A program made the position numbers and the translations under genes. From contig JH720308.1 of assembly GCA_000231825.2 (NCBI GenBank), positions 293,128 through 357,127 of the forward strand: 64,000 nucleotides of DNA. The letters are read 5' to 3'. This DNA is from Tetrahymena elliotti 4EA. Lineage: Eukaryota > Ciliophora > Oligohymenophorea > Hymenostomatida > Tetrahymenidae. The notes under the pieces are model-generated. The model ran no database searches. It had not been told where the DNA came from and saw only the letters and a program-made list of their open reading frames with translations. Of the stretch, positions 13,202-27,500 are shown in pieces. Every line of letters starts with the position of its first letter. Position 1 is the first letter of the stretch.

Positions 13202-14020
13202 ATGGTAATTAAGATTTTATATTAAATTTTCAGATTATTTTTCTATGGTTGTGCTTTTATAGATGCCTATATGAATGTGAAGTATGTATTGATAGATAAC
13301 GAATATGAGAGCTATGAAGTTGATTTAGCAGATAGATTTATACTTAGTTCTATTTAAATGGCTTATTGGATTTTTACAATCATATCTGAGAATATAACTT
13401 TTAAAATGAATGATCGATAATCAAGAATATTAAATTTTTAAAGAAAAAAACGAAGAATACTGTTGTACATAATATTTTACTTCTTTGTTTTAGGTGGAAT
13501 ATTTTTCCTTTACATTAACTGCTATTTTTCTGTTGTTGACTCTTATCAATTATTTTTTACAACTATGAATGAGGATCTTAATAAAAGTATAAATGAAGGA
13601 ATTTATGGCTGCGAAGCAGCTTTAAGCTTAATATTAATCTTAAATTTACTTTTTGGATATGAAAAATTAAATAGATAAACTAGATAAAATGAAAATTTGA
13701 TTTTATATTAGGGAGAAGATTTAATAGAAAGCTTAATATTATAAGAGCCTCCAAATTAATAGTAGTAATAAAATTAGTAATAAGGCTACTAACCTCCAAA
13801 TTAACAGTAGTAATAAAATAATTAGTTTAACCTAAATCAAAGCATACTTTAGTAGAATGCTAGCTTTAGGTATGATAGTGAGAAATTATGTTCTGTATGT
13901 TAATGTGAATGTGAAGAAAATGAAAGAGTATTAGTGCTTCCCTGCAGACATGTTTTTCACAGTGGGTGTGCAAGATAAATAAATAATAGAATTTGCCCAA
14001 ACTGCAGAGCTCCTTTTTGA
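13202..14020 (+). CDS. Membrane-anchored RING-H2 E3 ubiquitin ligase
   Basis: A single exon of 272 residues. Four predicted transmembrane helices (residues ~8-160) are followed by a basic loop and a Gln/Asn/Pro-rich linker containing two copies of a PPNQQQQQN unit. A C-terminal RING finger starts at ~230: CSVC, then C-x-H in LPCRHVFHSGC, then CPNC, giving the C-C-C-H-H-C-C-C order of RING-H2. RING fingers bind an E2 enzyme and promote ubiquitin transfer. The architecture suggests an E3 in an internal membrane with the RING in the cytosol. The start ATG was chosen because the next residues align with the N-terminus of the upstream paralogue. Substrates cannot be inferred. Confidence 0.85.
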
Positions 14021-14117
14021 AATAAAAGAATTACAAATAATTTAGAAACACTAAACAATTTAAATCTTTCATCATATTAAACAAAATCTATTATTTTTAA
14101 TTTTTCTAATTAACTTT

Positions 14118-15824
14118 TCAAACATAAGCTTCTATAATTCCATCTTAATATATAATAATGAGATGCTTAGAAGTGAGATATGCAGCCACAATTTAAGAGC
14201 ATCTATCAAAATAATATTAAGCTTTTAATTTATTAATTGAATGATTATATATCTATAAATAATGACCATTCTTTCTGAAATCTTTTTAAATAAACACTAA
14301 ATTATCTCTACTATATTCATTTTAAAACGATTCAAAATCAATTGGGAGTTCATACTATGGCTTTTTAATTATTATTGACTAAAAGTCTTGTGGCTATAAA
14401 AACCTAATAACATTTATATAACTAAGAGGATATTGTTGTTGATTCTCAACATTTAGTGAGTAGAACTAAAATTAGTTTAAACCTTCTCCTTAAGTTAGAA
14501 TTTCATTTGAATTCACAAACAAAATTCTTTTTACAGACCTTCCTTTATTTACTTCAGCTGTATTGCCTTTCATAGATATCTCATTATTTGAAAAAGCCTT
14601 CTTAAGAGTTTTAACCAATTATCCAGTCCTCCAATTCCAAACAATAATAAAGCCACTCTTCCCTCCTACAACTATTAGATCATTAAGATGATCAATACAC
14701 TCAATCTGCATATCTATATTTAAATTATCAATATTACAATCCATCTTAGAAACAAATGATTTATCTTTGTAATTATATATTTTAATCTGTCCATTAGTAT
14801 AACCTATGCTTATAATCTCCCCAAAAACAATAGATTTAATACAAGAAATAAATCCCTTTAATTAATATTTATTTAATTAAACTTAATACAGATTTGATTG
14901 ATTGAATTAGTTACTTTGTTCTTTAATAATATTATATTTTTTCCTTACAATCCATTGAAATCAACTATTTCTAAAAATTCTGATTACTTTTCAAAGGCTA
15001 CAACTTAGAAAGAACTTATTTTTTCAAGTTAAAAATTTGATGCTACCCTCTTCAGCTCTATTGAAGCAATTTGTTTGTTTTTTTCTAAGTTAATTAGTTT
15101 CAGACTTCCATCTTCTTCACCAACCACTAATTCATCTTCATTTAACATACAAAAAGATTTCTCTTAGATATTATCTGTTAATTTTTGTTCAAAAATGTTA
15201 AAATTTTAAATTTTTGATATTTTTGTGATAAAAACTTAGCATAAATAAATAAATTAATTGATTACAAATAGTATCTAGCTAGACCTCAAAAGACTTTATT
15301 TTTTTAAAAGTTGATAGAGTCATCCTCTCTTATAATGTAGATTAAATTTAGGAGATAGATTATTCTAATTATACCTATCTATTTCTGACATTTTAAACCA
15401 CTAAATCAAACCCAATCCTATCATTAATCAGATCTACAAATAATTCTTAATCTTATATTGATAACTCATTAAAATTAGATGAAAGCATTTTTTTTCCTTT
15501 TTAAAGTTATGCCTCAATTTTTTGGCATTCTTCCTTAACAAATAAACAAATTTATTCTTCATATCTTTACAGTAAATTGTTTAAAGTTTATTGCAATTAT
15601 TTTATAAGCTGCTTAGTAGAAGAGATTAATTTTTCTTAAGGTTAATCCTAAAATATGCATCTATTTATTTTCTTAGGTATATCTTCAATCATTTCTACTT
15701 AATGACTATCATGTTCATAGTTAAGTTCACATTTACTGCAAATATATCTACTTTATTTAGAGCATTTATCATCAATACAAAAAAGAATTGCTTAGCTCTT
15801 GTGCTTCAAACAATTTGTGTTCAT
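14118..15824 (-). CDS. B-box zinc-finger protein with a C-terminal propeller-like region
   Basis: Four exons: 15824-15375, 15326-15266, 15174-14915 and 14855-14118, 502 residues; introns 48, 91 and 59 nt, all needed to keep frame. Residues ~5-42 have B-box zinc-ligand spacing (C-x2-H ... C ... C ... C-x2-C ... H-x3-H). Residues ~60-150 are Gln/Lys/Glu-rich and probably coiled coil. The C-terminal half holds WD40/Kelch-like strands, such as ELVVGEEDGSLKLINL and LIVVGGKSGFIIVWNW. There is no RING or SPRY domain, so a scaffold or binding role is more likely than ligase activity. The 61-nt second exon is inferred from phase and from propeller-like sequence, so its borders are the least certain. 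Confidence 0.75.
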
Positions 15825-16705
15825 TAAAAAAATAATAAAAAAAGTAAGAAATTTTGTAGATGTATATAATAAATCTCTAGATATTTTTTTTTCTAATAGC
15901 AAAAGATATAGAATTTATGATCAAAGTAATTGTTAAATTTATTAAAAATTTAATGAGCTATGAATTGAAATTAAATTTTTATCAAAATTGATTTATTATG
16001 TTAAATTTAAATATTCAGAAAAAATAATTTAATTATATGATTTTAAAATAATAAAAGAATAGATAGGTATCCATTAAGTATTTTTCAATTTAAACAAAAT
16101 TTTTATCTAATAATTAATTTTGAGAAGTATTTTTCTATCATGGTTTTTTTTTTGAAAATCTTTATAAAATGTGTAATTTATTTCGTTTAAAGTAAAAGGA
16201 TAATTCTTAATGATTAAATTTTTCACACAAAAAATAAAAATGTTAAGAGCAATGGTTGAACAAAAATTAAATTAAAGTTTTGAATATCTTTAAAATTTTA
16301 TTTTCAAATTTTTTAAATATTTATGATAATAAATAAATAAACTTTTAAACTAGGAAAATATAACTTAATAATTTTGTTTTAAGAAATACAGTTAAAAAAA
16401 TTCTAAGCCATTTGAAAAAAGATTGATTATCATGAAAATTTCTTTTTTTCCTATTTAAGATTTACAAATTATATTAAAAAAACAAACAATTTTTTTCATT
16501 TCAAGAATTAATAGATGAATAAAAGAAGATATTTATATTAATTTTAATTAAAAAACTTTTTATGGATAATTTTTGTATTTCTAAAATTAACTAAAAGATA
16601 AAAAAAGATTTTATGTTATTTATCCAATTTGATAAATTAAATTGATATATTTTTATATTAATTTAGTAAATTATTAAATATATAATTTATATTCAACTAA
16701 GTCAA
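15825..16705. other. AT-rich intergenic region
   Basis: About 880 nt, extremely A/T rich, no supported gene. It lies upstream of the B-box gene and downstream of the large surface-protein gene. Confidence 0.6.
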
Positions 16706-19700
16706 TCATTTACTATTTTTAGCATTTTCTTAATTTTATTTTTTACTAAAAAAATTATTCTTAATAACATCAATAATATTCACAATAAATTGGATTAAAA
16801 ATAGAATATTGTAAAATAAAAGCATCCACATAATGACTGATCCAAAAATCATATACTTTTCCAAAATTTTATCATTAATTTCCTTATTTTATTAAAATTT
16901 TTGCTCATAAGTAATAATCAAGATATGAAGCAGCCAAATTACAGTAAATACAATTTCTCCTAAAAATTTTATTAGCCTTCTAATTTTAGATATGTATGCT
17001 TACATCACTATAGTAGATATAGATGAAAAGAAAAATAAAGTAGCAGACAATGAGCAAACTAAAAGAGGATTATTATAAAAAATACAAACGATAGCTAAGT
17101 ATAAGTATTTTTTAATAGTTTAAAATTAAAAGTAGTAAATTTTATAAGTGTTTTTCAATCCTGCTTATATTCTTTCTGTGTACATAATAGAATAATCATT
17201 CTCCTATTTTGAAACATTTTTCCAATTATAAAAAAAGAAAATAATTTAAACTAAAATTAATACAAGGCTCATATAAAAACTCACTCTATAGCTGTATGAA
17301 GACTACCTAAACTCTAGAAATTAAATATAGATGCAAATAAAAGTTATCGTCAATGTTATTTCTAATTCGCTATTCAATTTTTAGATTACAAAAGTTTTTA
17401 TTTTGACAAGCAATTATCTCTCAGATCTTAAATACACCTAAAAAAAACTTACAATAGCTATTATTAAAATCACTCCAGCTTGTTTTATTAGTAAGATAGG
17501 AATATTTACTAGAATACTCTGGCAAAAACCTAGTTATTTGAATTTTCCATAGTCTGGTATATCACATATTTCATTCCCTATTTTTTTTCCAAAAACTTCA
17601 TACTCCATAGTTATATTTTGACTGTTAAAATCAGGAACTTTAGGGTAAATAAAAGTACCAGTCAGCTAATAGAATTTGTATAATTAAGGTGGGTACACAG
17701 CATTTAACAATAAAAATACTGAAATAGGCTAAAGAGTATTTAAAAAGTAAAATATTAATTAAAGCTAATTTGTGACCTTGAAAGCATTTTCATTTTATAC
17801 TATAAATTCGTTGAGTTAATTTTATAGTTTATCCAAATTTTCACCTCCTTGATTTTCTTCTTTATAAATTATTGGTCCTATACCTACAATCATTCTTTTT
17901 TTAATATACTATTAGCTTAACTTATATTATGAATCTTCACTAACAAAATATTCATTTGTATTCACTAAGACAACTACTTCTGTTGCATAAAAATTTGTTT
18001 TGGTTTCTAAATTGACTTGAAATATATTTCCTTTATACTTAGGGTTTATGAATGAATAGTAGTCTAAAGGTATTTCAGGAATGTAAAATGTAATCATTTA
18101 TGATAATTATGTGTCTGAAATATCAAATTATTTCAAAATCGAACTAAAGTTAAATTCTATGTAATACTTCTTTTCATGAGAAAAGCTGCTTAGTTTTAAA
18201 TCCAAACTACTTAAACAATCTTATGAGTTTTCACTTTACTCATTTTATTTTCCTTAGCAATTACAATAAAATCCTTGCTATGAATACCCTGTTTCACACT
18301 TGAAGCATTATTAATAATTGCAAGAAACACAATAAGGAGAGCATGGTTTACATTTTTTTTTTTCAGGGTCATAAAAAGTACCCTCAGAACATGGTTGGCA
18401 ATTCCCATCTGCTAATTCTTAAAATCCATAAGCACAGTTGCATAATGGTGGGTTAATTCTGTTTTAAGAACATTGGGTGCAATTATCTTCCAAATCAATA
18501 CAACTCTAACACTTATTGGAGCAATTTTATTGTATTTTAACACATTTTTAATTTATTTCTTAGTATCTGTAATCGCATTCACAACTGGGAAGTATTCTAT
18601 TTTCAGAAGAGCATTCAAAACAAAAATCATTATCAAGGATGCTACATTATTTACACCTATAATTGCAGGCACAAATATTTTGAGAATTAGTATTTTATTA
18701 TATACAATTACAAGTTGGAGTTATTTAATTGATATATTTACACTAAGTACAATTATTGCTTGAATTTTTGCATTCAACACACTCTTCATCACATCTTTAG
18801 CATTTAGAAGTATTTTAATTAAAAAAGAAATGTTGCTTACACTGTAAACATTACATTTTAGGGTCTAAATTTTTATCTTTACAAAGTGAACAATATTTTA
18901 TGCCATTTGTATATTCTATTAAACCACACAGACGCTCTTCATTAGTTTAAGGGATATTTATGTTACAAGTCTAATCTTTTTCAACAATGAAAGGAATATA
19001 TTAAGTTTTAGCAAATAATTCATAGCATTTTTGTCTTGTTATTATTTGATTATTATAGTATAGGTAGTCTTTTTTCAAGAAATGACATTTCATACTATCT
19101 AAATTTATGTAAATAAAGCAAGGATCTGTTTATGTATAATCATAATAAACAAAAACATTTCTTGGATAAATATGAATATTATCTAAAAAAAAATAATTTT
19201 CATTTTAAGACTCTCCAAATTAAATAGTGTTAACTTTATTAAGTAGAAAATATTTTAGTTAGATTGTTTCTTAAATATAATTACAAGTAATTTATATATT
19301 AAATAAAGCAATAGTTATAGAATCTTGCATTGAATCTACTGTTGTTGAAATAAAAAAGAAATTGGATTTATCAAATAGTAGTATTGCATTTTTAAGAGTT
19401 TGGCAAATTGTCTGAGTGCTAATAATGAGTGAATAGCATATCTAAACATAGAGAACCTATTAATGATAATCAGGTATGATATAAACAATGAATGATCCCT
19501 ATACATTGTTTATTGACAACAAACTAAATTATCTAATTTAGTCAGCAGAATTAAACTCTAAAAACAAAGAAATAGTAAATAAATCTCCAAGCATATTTGC
19601 AGATGGATAGACAATTATACCTCTAACTTGTTTGTTAAGCTGAAACCCTTAAATTGTATTATATTTCTATAAAGAAGAAGTAAATTAAACAACACAATTA

Positions 19701-21931
19701 GTAGAAGGGTTTCCACTTGTGTCTTAAAGACTATTTAAGTAGTTAGTGTAACTTTTATCAAATTTAAATCTTCCTAGGAATAGTTTATCACTTTAAAAGA
19801 TAGTAAAAAAATAATCAACTCCTTTTAAGGTTGGATTTGGTATATTTTTAATAATAGTCAAAGGTTTGTTGTTTAATGCTATGCAAAAATTATCTAAAGT
19901 ATCACAATCGCCAGCACATATTTAAAAATTTGATGTCTCATATAATTATGAGCAGCTAATATCATAATCATAGTAATTATATATTTTTGTCTTAAACAAG
20001 AAAAAGCAATTCTAATTGTTAGTCCAAAACGCAATCCAAGCAAAGTCTGATTCTTCAAATGTAAATTTTTTCTTAATGAAACCTTTGACATAAAATTTCA
20101 CAACATAAAGACGTTTGGTATTAATTTGCTAATAACTTAAGGTTATATGCATTTTTCTAACTGAATCTTCTAAAATATGAGCAACCACTATTTCTTAAAA
20201 TTCTTAATACAAAAACATTTAAACATATATTGAAAAAGAGAAAAATAGGCTCTCTGCATTGCTTAAGTTCAATTAACTACTTGATAATACATAAATATTT
20301 GAGCCAGTACTGACACTCATACATTAACTACCTAAGTCTTCTTCATTTTGTATTCTTATGTTAGTCCTCTCTTTAAGAATAAATAGAGGTGTTATACAGT
20401 TTTGTCCATCATCAAAGTCATTTATATTTAAACAATTACCTTAAGAATTTCTAATTTGACTGCAATCATTTAGACTTTAGCATTATCTGCAATAAGAAGG
20501 ACACCTAATACAATTATTTTCTTCTTGATAAAATCCTGTTAAACATTTACATTCATTAGGGAAAGAGCTATCATTAATCATGTTTTTCCCACATAATTTT
20601 CTTGCTGGTTTCCAATCTTTTACTCCTTAAATTTCATTATCTTTATTTTATGAATCTTTTAAGACACATTTCATAGAGTTTTAGAAATCTATCAAATAAC
20701 CAGATATACAAGATAAGCAAGATCCATCAGAAGCTTATAAAGCACATTCATTTTACTAATCCAATAAACTTCCTTAATATATTCTAATATGGTTTAACTA
20801 ATATTGAACATCATTAAATTAAAATTAAAGTTAAAATCTGGATTTGCAAATAGTATAAACCCAAGGAATTTCTTAAGAATTGTTGACTATTATCACAATT
20901 TTGCCATTTATAAGATTTTGATTTTTAATTATTAAAATATGATTCCAATTCAAAGGATTAATAGGGATATTATTAGATATAAAATATATGTTGGCAGAAT
21001 CAAATTAAATGCAATAACTAGCTAAATCTAATTCAATACAAAAATAATCTGATTAAGTTGTTGGCTATGATAAAAGCTTTATGTAAAATGATATCATTAA
21101 CTAATTTTAATTTAAATCAAAGAAGATAGTTTTTAAGGGGTAGCCAGGACTGATTATATTTTTTGGCTCTTAATCTTAAATCTAAATTACTTATTAGAAA
21201 GTTCCTGCACTACTTATAAGCTTTCCAAGGTTTCTTTAAGAGTAAAAATAATCATAGCTTAAATTAATTTATGATTATTGTTAACCTAAAAACTCTACTG
21301 ATTAGCTAAAAGAATCAGGTATTGCCACAGATGAAACTCCAATGCTTACAAGATATACTAAAGAGCAAGAAGGGTTTAAATTGAATCTTTAATGAGGATT
21401 TCCATAGTTTAATTCTAACTAATTTAGTTTAAGTTTTGAATTAAAATTTTCAATTACAGGGCCATATTCCTAAGAGTAATTAGAAGTTGAATGAACAGAA
21501 ATTTTAGCATAAATCTTATCATTAGCTACTTCTAAGTTTAAATTTATTTTCAGTTAATTGCTATAGCTTACTTTTGGTGATGGAAAAGCTTGTAGATTTT
21601 GACCATTTACTAAGTAAAGCTAACCTAATTGAATATTATAACTAACAGATACTATGCAAGTATTAGATTTATGTATTGAAAGTATTGTATATTAGTTTAA
21701 AACTCTTCCGTATGGGTAAAATGATATGCTTATAACTATCTTCTAAGCTTATTGAATGTCAGGAAATAGATCTTAAAATTAGAGAGTTTTAGACTAAGTA
21801 TTTGGTAATTGTTAACAAGGTTAAACGATATTTTAATTCACTTAATAAATTTATAAATATTTATTAGGATTATAGCATAAGGTAATACTTTTTAGCAGTA
21901 AAAACATGAAGATTTGTATTTTATTCTTCAT
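16706..21931 (-). CDS. Very large cysteine-rich surface protein with C-terminal membrane helices
   Basis: An uninterrupted ORF of 1741 residues in the ciliate code, with no intron. The N-terminus (MKNKIQIFMFLLLKSITL) is a signal peptide. Residues ~25-430 are Asn/Ser/Gln-rich and strand-like, resembling lectin/LamG-type repeats. Cys-rich furin or growth-factor-receptor-like modules (CxxC, CxCxxGF, CxxCxxxC) occur near 440-560. A second strand-rich region follows, then a dense Cys block at ~980-1240. About six hydrophobic helices occupy ~1480-1738, followed by a short Lys/Gln-rich tail. Such proteins are abundant in ciliates; the topology (secreted, then multi-pass) suggests a plasma-membrane or ciliary surface receptor or adhesin. 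No enzymatic motif seen, and no specific ligand can be proposed. Confidence 0.85.
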
Positions 21932-24565
21932 CTTTCTTTTTCAAACTATTACTTTTATCGTTCTTTGATTCTGCTATTATATCTACTTTTTAGAAAATTT
22001 TTTATCAATTTGCTGATTTTTTTATTTAGTAGAAATTAATTATTACATGTATGGTATTACCTCCAATTAAAAAACAAAAAACTCTTTAACAATTGCAAAC
22101 TTCTTCTGTTTCTAGCCTATAAAATATAATATTATCAATCCTTCAAAATCTAACAACAATTTAAAATAACTAGAATATATCATTTTAATATTAATATTGC
22201 CAAATTGCTAGTATTTTTTTTATTTATTTTAGCCAGAAGTAAAAAAAAAGAAAGAATTGATAATAAGTTTTTGATACTAATTTTTGTTAAGAAAAATTAA
22301 TTGGGCTAATCAGGAAAAATTTTTATTTTTCTTCAGTTCAATTATTATTCTTTTATTAATAATAACTTTAATAGGATATATTTTACAATTTTTTTCCTTG
22401 ATTTTCCCCTACATTTAACTTTTCATTATTTCTAAAAAAAATCATGTAAAAAATCAAAATTAAGGAATATCTAGTAGAAAAATTAAAATTTTGATTTACA
22501 AATATTTTTAATTAAAACCCATAATTTAAACACTTTTTTTCTTAAGGAAATCCAATAAATTTCTTTTTAAATTAGACTTACAACTTACAGAAATAAGCAA
22601 TAGAATAATAAAAAGTGAATACAGTAATAATAGTCAGAAAGAAATTTAGAATAATGATATGAAATACTTACATAAATCTTACCTATGGTACAGTTTTCAA
22701 TCTATTATTTTGAAATTTATTTTTTCATTTTATTTTTTACAAAATATCTTAAAATTTCCACTTACATATTATTATATTACCTAAATTGGAATATACTTTA
22801 CTTGATGAAGAAAAATAATAAAAGAATTAAGAATGTGGAATTCACTCATTGAGTTCATTTTCTTATTAACTCTTATCATGTTTTGAAAACACCCAGTTTA
22901 AAATATCATGCATTAAATCTATTATTGATTAAACTAACACTCTAATTTTAACATATATCCTTTACTCTCTGAAAAGCACCAAACAATGTGATTAAGATAT
23001 CCATATCTTTTATTATTTTTTGTTTTCAAAAAATATCTAGAAATTTTTATTTAAAGTAGCCCTTATATTTTTCTTTTAGAAATTTACTTGATTCATAAGC
23101 TATTTATTAGCTTTTAAAAAAAATAATTCTAAGTTTAATTTAGATTTGAATTACTATACTAACTCACTTTCTAAATACACTCCTTTCCTATTTTCTTATG
23201 AGTGATATTTTTTATATTTAAAAAGTTAGATAAATTTATCTTGAATATAAATATTTTACTTTCTATTAATTACTTTTTCTGATTAAAATATTGCCTAGGA
23301 TTTTCTTTTAATGAAACAAAATTAATATTTAAAATCTGTTTGTTAAATTAAATTACTTTTTTCTATCATTCTCAAAAATTGCAATACTTAGAAATTCTTT
23401 TAAATTTCTAAATGCTCAAAGAGATAGATTGACTTTTGTCTAAATTTTTTTCTTAATGTCTTGATATAATTCGTTCTATGATTTCATATGAACTCATATG
23501 CAAATAAAGTTAATTTGATTCTTCTATTTCTCTTAAATTAAAAACTTAGTTAAAATGCTGAATACATTTTAGTATTTTAAAAATGCTTTATGCTCTTTTA
23601 AAGTTAAAATGCGTATTATCTTCAATACAGAACTACCTATGATTAAATTTAGATTTCTCTTAAAGCTCTAAAAATAAAAACATTAAAATAAAAATTTTTC
23701 AAAAAAGATAAATTTTAAAAACCTTCTCAACTATTTTACTAAATATTTTTTATCCTCATTTAATGATTTATAAAATTATTATTCTACTTCCATTTCTTAT
23801 TTTAAATTACCTCTAAAATATGCACAAATATTTTGAGAAAAAATTTGTGATAAGAAATTCAAAATATTATAAGAAATAGTTACTTATTTTTAGAACAAAC
23901 TAAAATATCTGGATGAAAACTACTGAACACAACTAAAATTTTGATGAAAAGCAAGTAAGTATTAAAATATATGAATTTATTAATTATCTACTATTATTTG
24001 AAAATTTAAATTAAAAATTGATTAATGTAATGCGTAAGTATTTATTTCTTTACAAAAATAAAAAATTTTATTGAATTTTTTTTAAAACAAAATTATTTTA
24101 GTTTTTTAAATTTATTTTGAATTACAATTCTTAATTAATAAATAATTAATATGAATAAAAACTAATAATTTTTAATCCAAATTTTTTATTTCTCTGTTAA
24201 GAAACCTCAAAGATTGAAATTACATGATTTTTTCTTGAGATTAGGTTAAATTTTTGAAATAATTCTTTGTTGAAATTATTCATTTTATATTTTTAAAGAT
24301 GTCATCATAAATCAATATTTCTCATTAAAATGAAGAAATAATACAATTAATTACTTAAGAATTCAAGTAGAAGTAAATAAATGTTAAGCAAAGAATTTTG
24401 ATTGCAAGTTTTTTAATTGTTTGCTTGATTAATTATTATAATTAGTTTAGAAATTTTTACTAAGTTAACTAATTATTTGTATTTATAATACTGGCTGAAA
24501 ATAATAATTTTATTTAAAATATTCCAAATAAATTGTAAGATAAGCTAGCTACCTGCTTTATCTAG
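21932..24565. other. Long gene-free AT-rich region
   Basis: 2.6 kb between two divergent genes (the surface protein and the K+ channel). I found only A/T-driven open frames, with no motif, tRNA or repeat I could support. It must contain both promoters and may hold replication or matrix elements. Confidence 0.55.
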
Positions 24566-27500
24566 ATGGAAGAAGATCATTCTATATATTTATCTGGTGC
24601 GACAAATAGGCGTTAGCTTTTCGAAGATAGGGAATCTGCTATTAGATTTTAAAATAAGCAAAATGAAGATTTTGCAGATGTGACTTTCGAAAGGATAAGT
24701 ATTTTAGAAGAAGAGTAATAATATATAGCTTCTAGATAAAAAACTGAGATTTAAAATAAAAAGATGAAAGAAGAGGCAAATGATATGTCTTCTACAATAA
24801 AATACTAGCAAGAAAAGAAAAATTAAAATGGTGTTGATATGTCTACTTCTTTTTAATATATTTAGTAGCCCGAAACAAATCAAAATACTGATTCAATAAA
24901 CCAAAATTTAGATAATCAGAGTATGAATTAAGTTTGGAGGAAATCATTTTTTAACTTATTCTACATGATAATGTACGTATTCAGATTGGTTAAGTTACAA
25001 AAATAAAAATTAAACCCTCAAAGGTTTAACAAATTAGCAGTAGAAATAATAGCTGATAAAGCTTTTGATAAGTGTTTTATTTTAAATGAAAAGCTAAAAT
25101 AAAAAAAAAAGAACACAAAAACAGTAATTAACAGGAAAATATGCAAATGTTTTAATCTAATTAAATTTATTAATAAAATTTACTAATATATTTTGACATT
25201 TATCAACTATATGAATGATAAATTTATCAGTTTAATGATATATATTGATTAGAAGGTAGTGCCTTGGGATCCTTATAGTAGTTTTATTATTTTTTGGGAG
25301 CGTATTTAGTTATTGTGTCTAATTTATGCATTCTTCTACATTCCTTTTAGAACAAATGTTGAACACATAGGCATGCATGAGGATTTTCAGTATAATAATT
25401 TTTTCATATTTTAAAATTTACAATAATTTTATTCAAATAGTCAATACCTCTATATGGTCTTTGTAGCAGATATTTTAATAAGGATGAACACTTAATTTTT
25501 TTATGAAGGAGAAATTATTAAGACTCATTAAGCTATCTTAATTAATTATATCAAAAAAAGATTTTTCGTTGATATTTTAGCAATATTTACACTTCTATTT
25601 CCTAAGCTATACTTCTTTTCTCAGCAAGAATACATATTCTTAATTCTTAAAGTTAATTCACTACTTGAACTCATAGATAAATTTAAAGAAAATATATTTA
25701 GTATTGCCAAATAAGAATTATTTAATTTGTTTACATTGATCGTTCTTGATATCTTAGCTGGCCATATTGTAGCTTGCTAATGGGTAGCACTTGGACAATG
25801 GTAAAAAGCAAATAATTTGGATAACTGGATTGAAATATCTGGAAATTCAGATGCAAATATTATGAGTCTTTATATAAAAAGCCTTTATTTTAGCATAGTA
25901 ACAATGAATACTGTAGGGTATGGAGATTTTACCCCTAAAACTGATTTAGAGAGAGTAAATTAAATTTATTTTCAAATGACTTTTTTTCAGAAATAAAATA
26001 TTTTGGACCAATGAAGATTTGATTAAAAGATTTATTCAAGAGAATGATCATTTAAATTTAAATTAAATTTTACACAAATAATGATTAAATTATTCAAATT
26101 AAATGGATAAATAAAAACTCATTATATTTTTTTTTATTTTAACAGATTATTGATGTGGCGATCATTTTAATAGGTTGTGTGTTATTTGGATATAGTATTG
26201 GTAAAATTGGTACAATTTTGTAGTCTATAACCAAAGACAGAGAAAATTTGATTTAATCAATGGGAGGAGTTAATTTGTACATGAGATAAAATAATATAGA
26301 ATTGGATTTATAAAATAAAATTAGAAAATATTTGGAGTATATCTATTTAAAAAGAGATAGAGAAATTCAATCCAATGATTTTATTAACTAACTATCTAAT
26401 AATCTACAAAGGGAAATTTCAGTTAAAGTTTAAGGAGAAGCACTAAAAAAAATAGATATTTTTGTTAAGAATTTTAGTACAGAATTTATTGAGGAACTCT
26501 CTTTAAAGGTGAAGCAAATTTACTTTTGTTCAGATGAAATTATATAAGAGGAAAATCAATATATAAAAGATCCTTCCATTTTTATACTGAACTAAGGAAG
26601 AGTAGAAATCAATTTTAGATCAACAAATTGCAGGATTCTAAAGGAAAAAGGAGAATATTTTGGATAAATTGAATTCTTTAAAATGGAATATTAATCTTAT
26701 TACAGTCTTAAAAGTTTAGGGATGTCTTCTCTGTTCCAAGTTAATTTAACAGATTTCATGAACTTGCTAGAAAAATATCCTATTGAAAAAGAAAATTTCT
26801 ACAAAATATCTCATGCAGTTAAATTTTACTAAAGCTATCAGCACATATCCACAGCTTGCAAAATTTGCTGTAGTATTTCTCATATTGAATAGGATTGCAA
26901 TTATATATAATACAAGCCCAACCACTTTAAGCTAGTAAAATAACTGCATATGATACAGCAAAGAGAAAAATATTCCATAAGAAAATTAAATAAGTATAAC
27001 TCAATCTTCAACTAAAAGAATGTAATTTCACATTTATTTTTCCTGTTTTTTTTAATTAAGTTATTTGATTGATCATTTTTGGTGTTTACAAATAAAAATA
27101 AGAAGCTTATAAATTTCTTTTAGGAATTTTTAGAGATTTAAAAGTAAAAAATAATTAAAATTTATTTAATTAAAATAACAGGTAGAAAATGCTTTGTATT
27201 CTACAGACAGTGAAGACTAAAGTGAAGAATTAAGTGAACCTTCACAAGAGATAAATACAGCAAATGTAAAATAAAGTTATCAAATAAATAATTTAGAAGG
27301 AAAAAATGAGAAAAAAAACGATTCTATATTCAGCAATAGTATTGATTAGTAAAATAGTTTAAATGAAGAAAATTAAACTGAAGTTAATAATGATTGTATT
27401 ACTTTGATGCAAAAAAAGTTAAACCTTTAGTAAAAAGAGTAAGTTTAAAGTCCTCATAGAGGATAAGTTATATAAGTTTTTGTTTAGTAACCATCTAAGG

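Noticed and set aside
13740..13830. Cluster of TAA/TAG codons taken as evidence of a pseudogene
   Set aside because: In this code they are glutamines, forming the Q-rich linker before the RING finger.
18473..18763. Plus-strand ORF that looks like a hydrophobic protein
   Set aside because: It is the antisense of the Cys-rich part of the large surface-protein gene, whose frame on the minus strand is continuous for 1741 codons.
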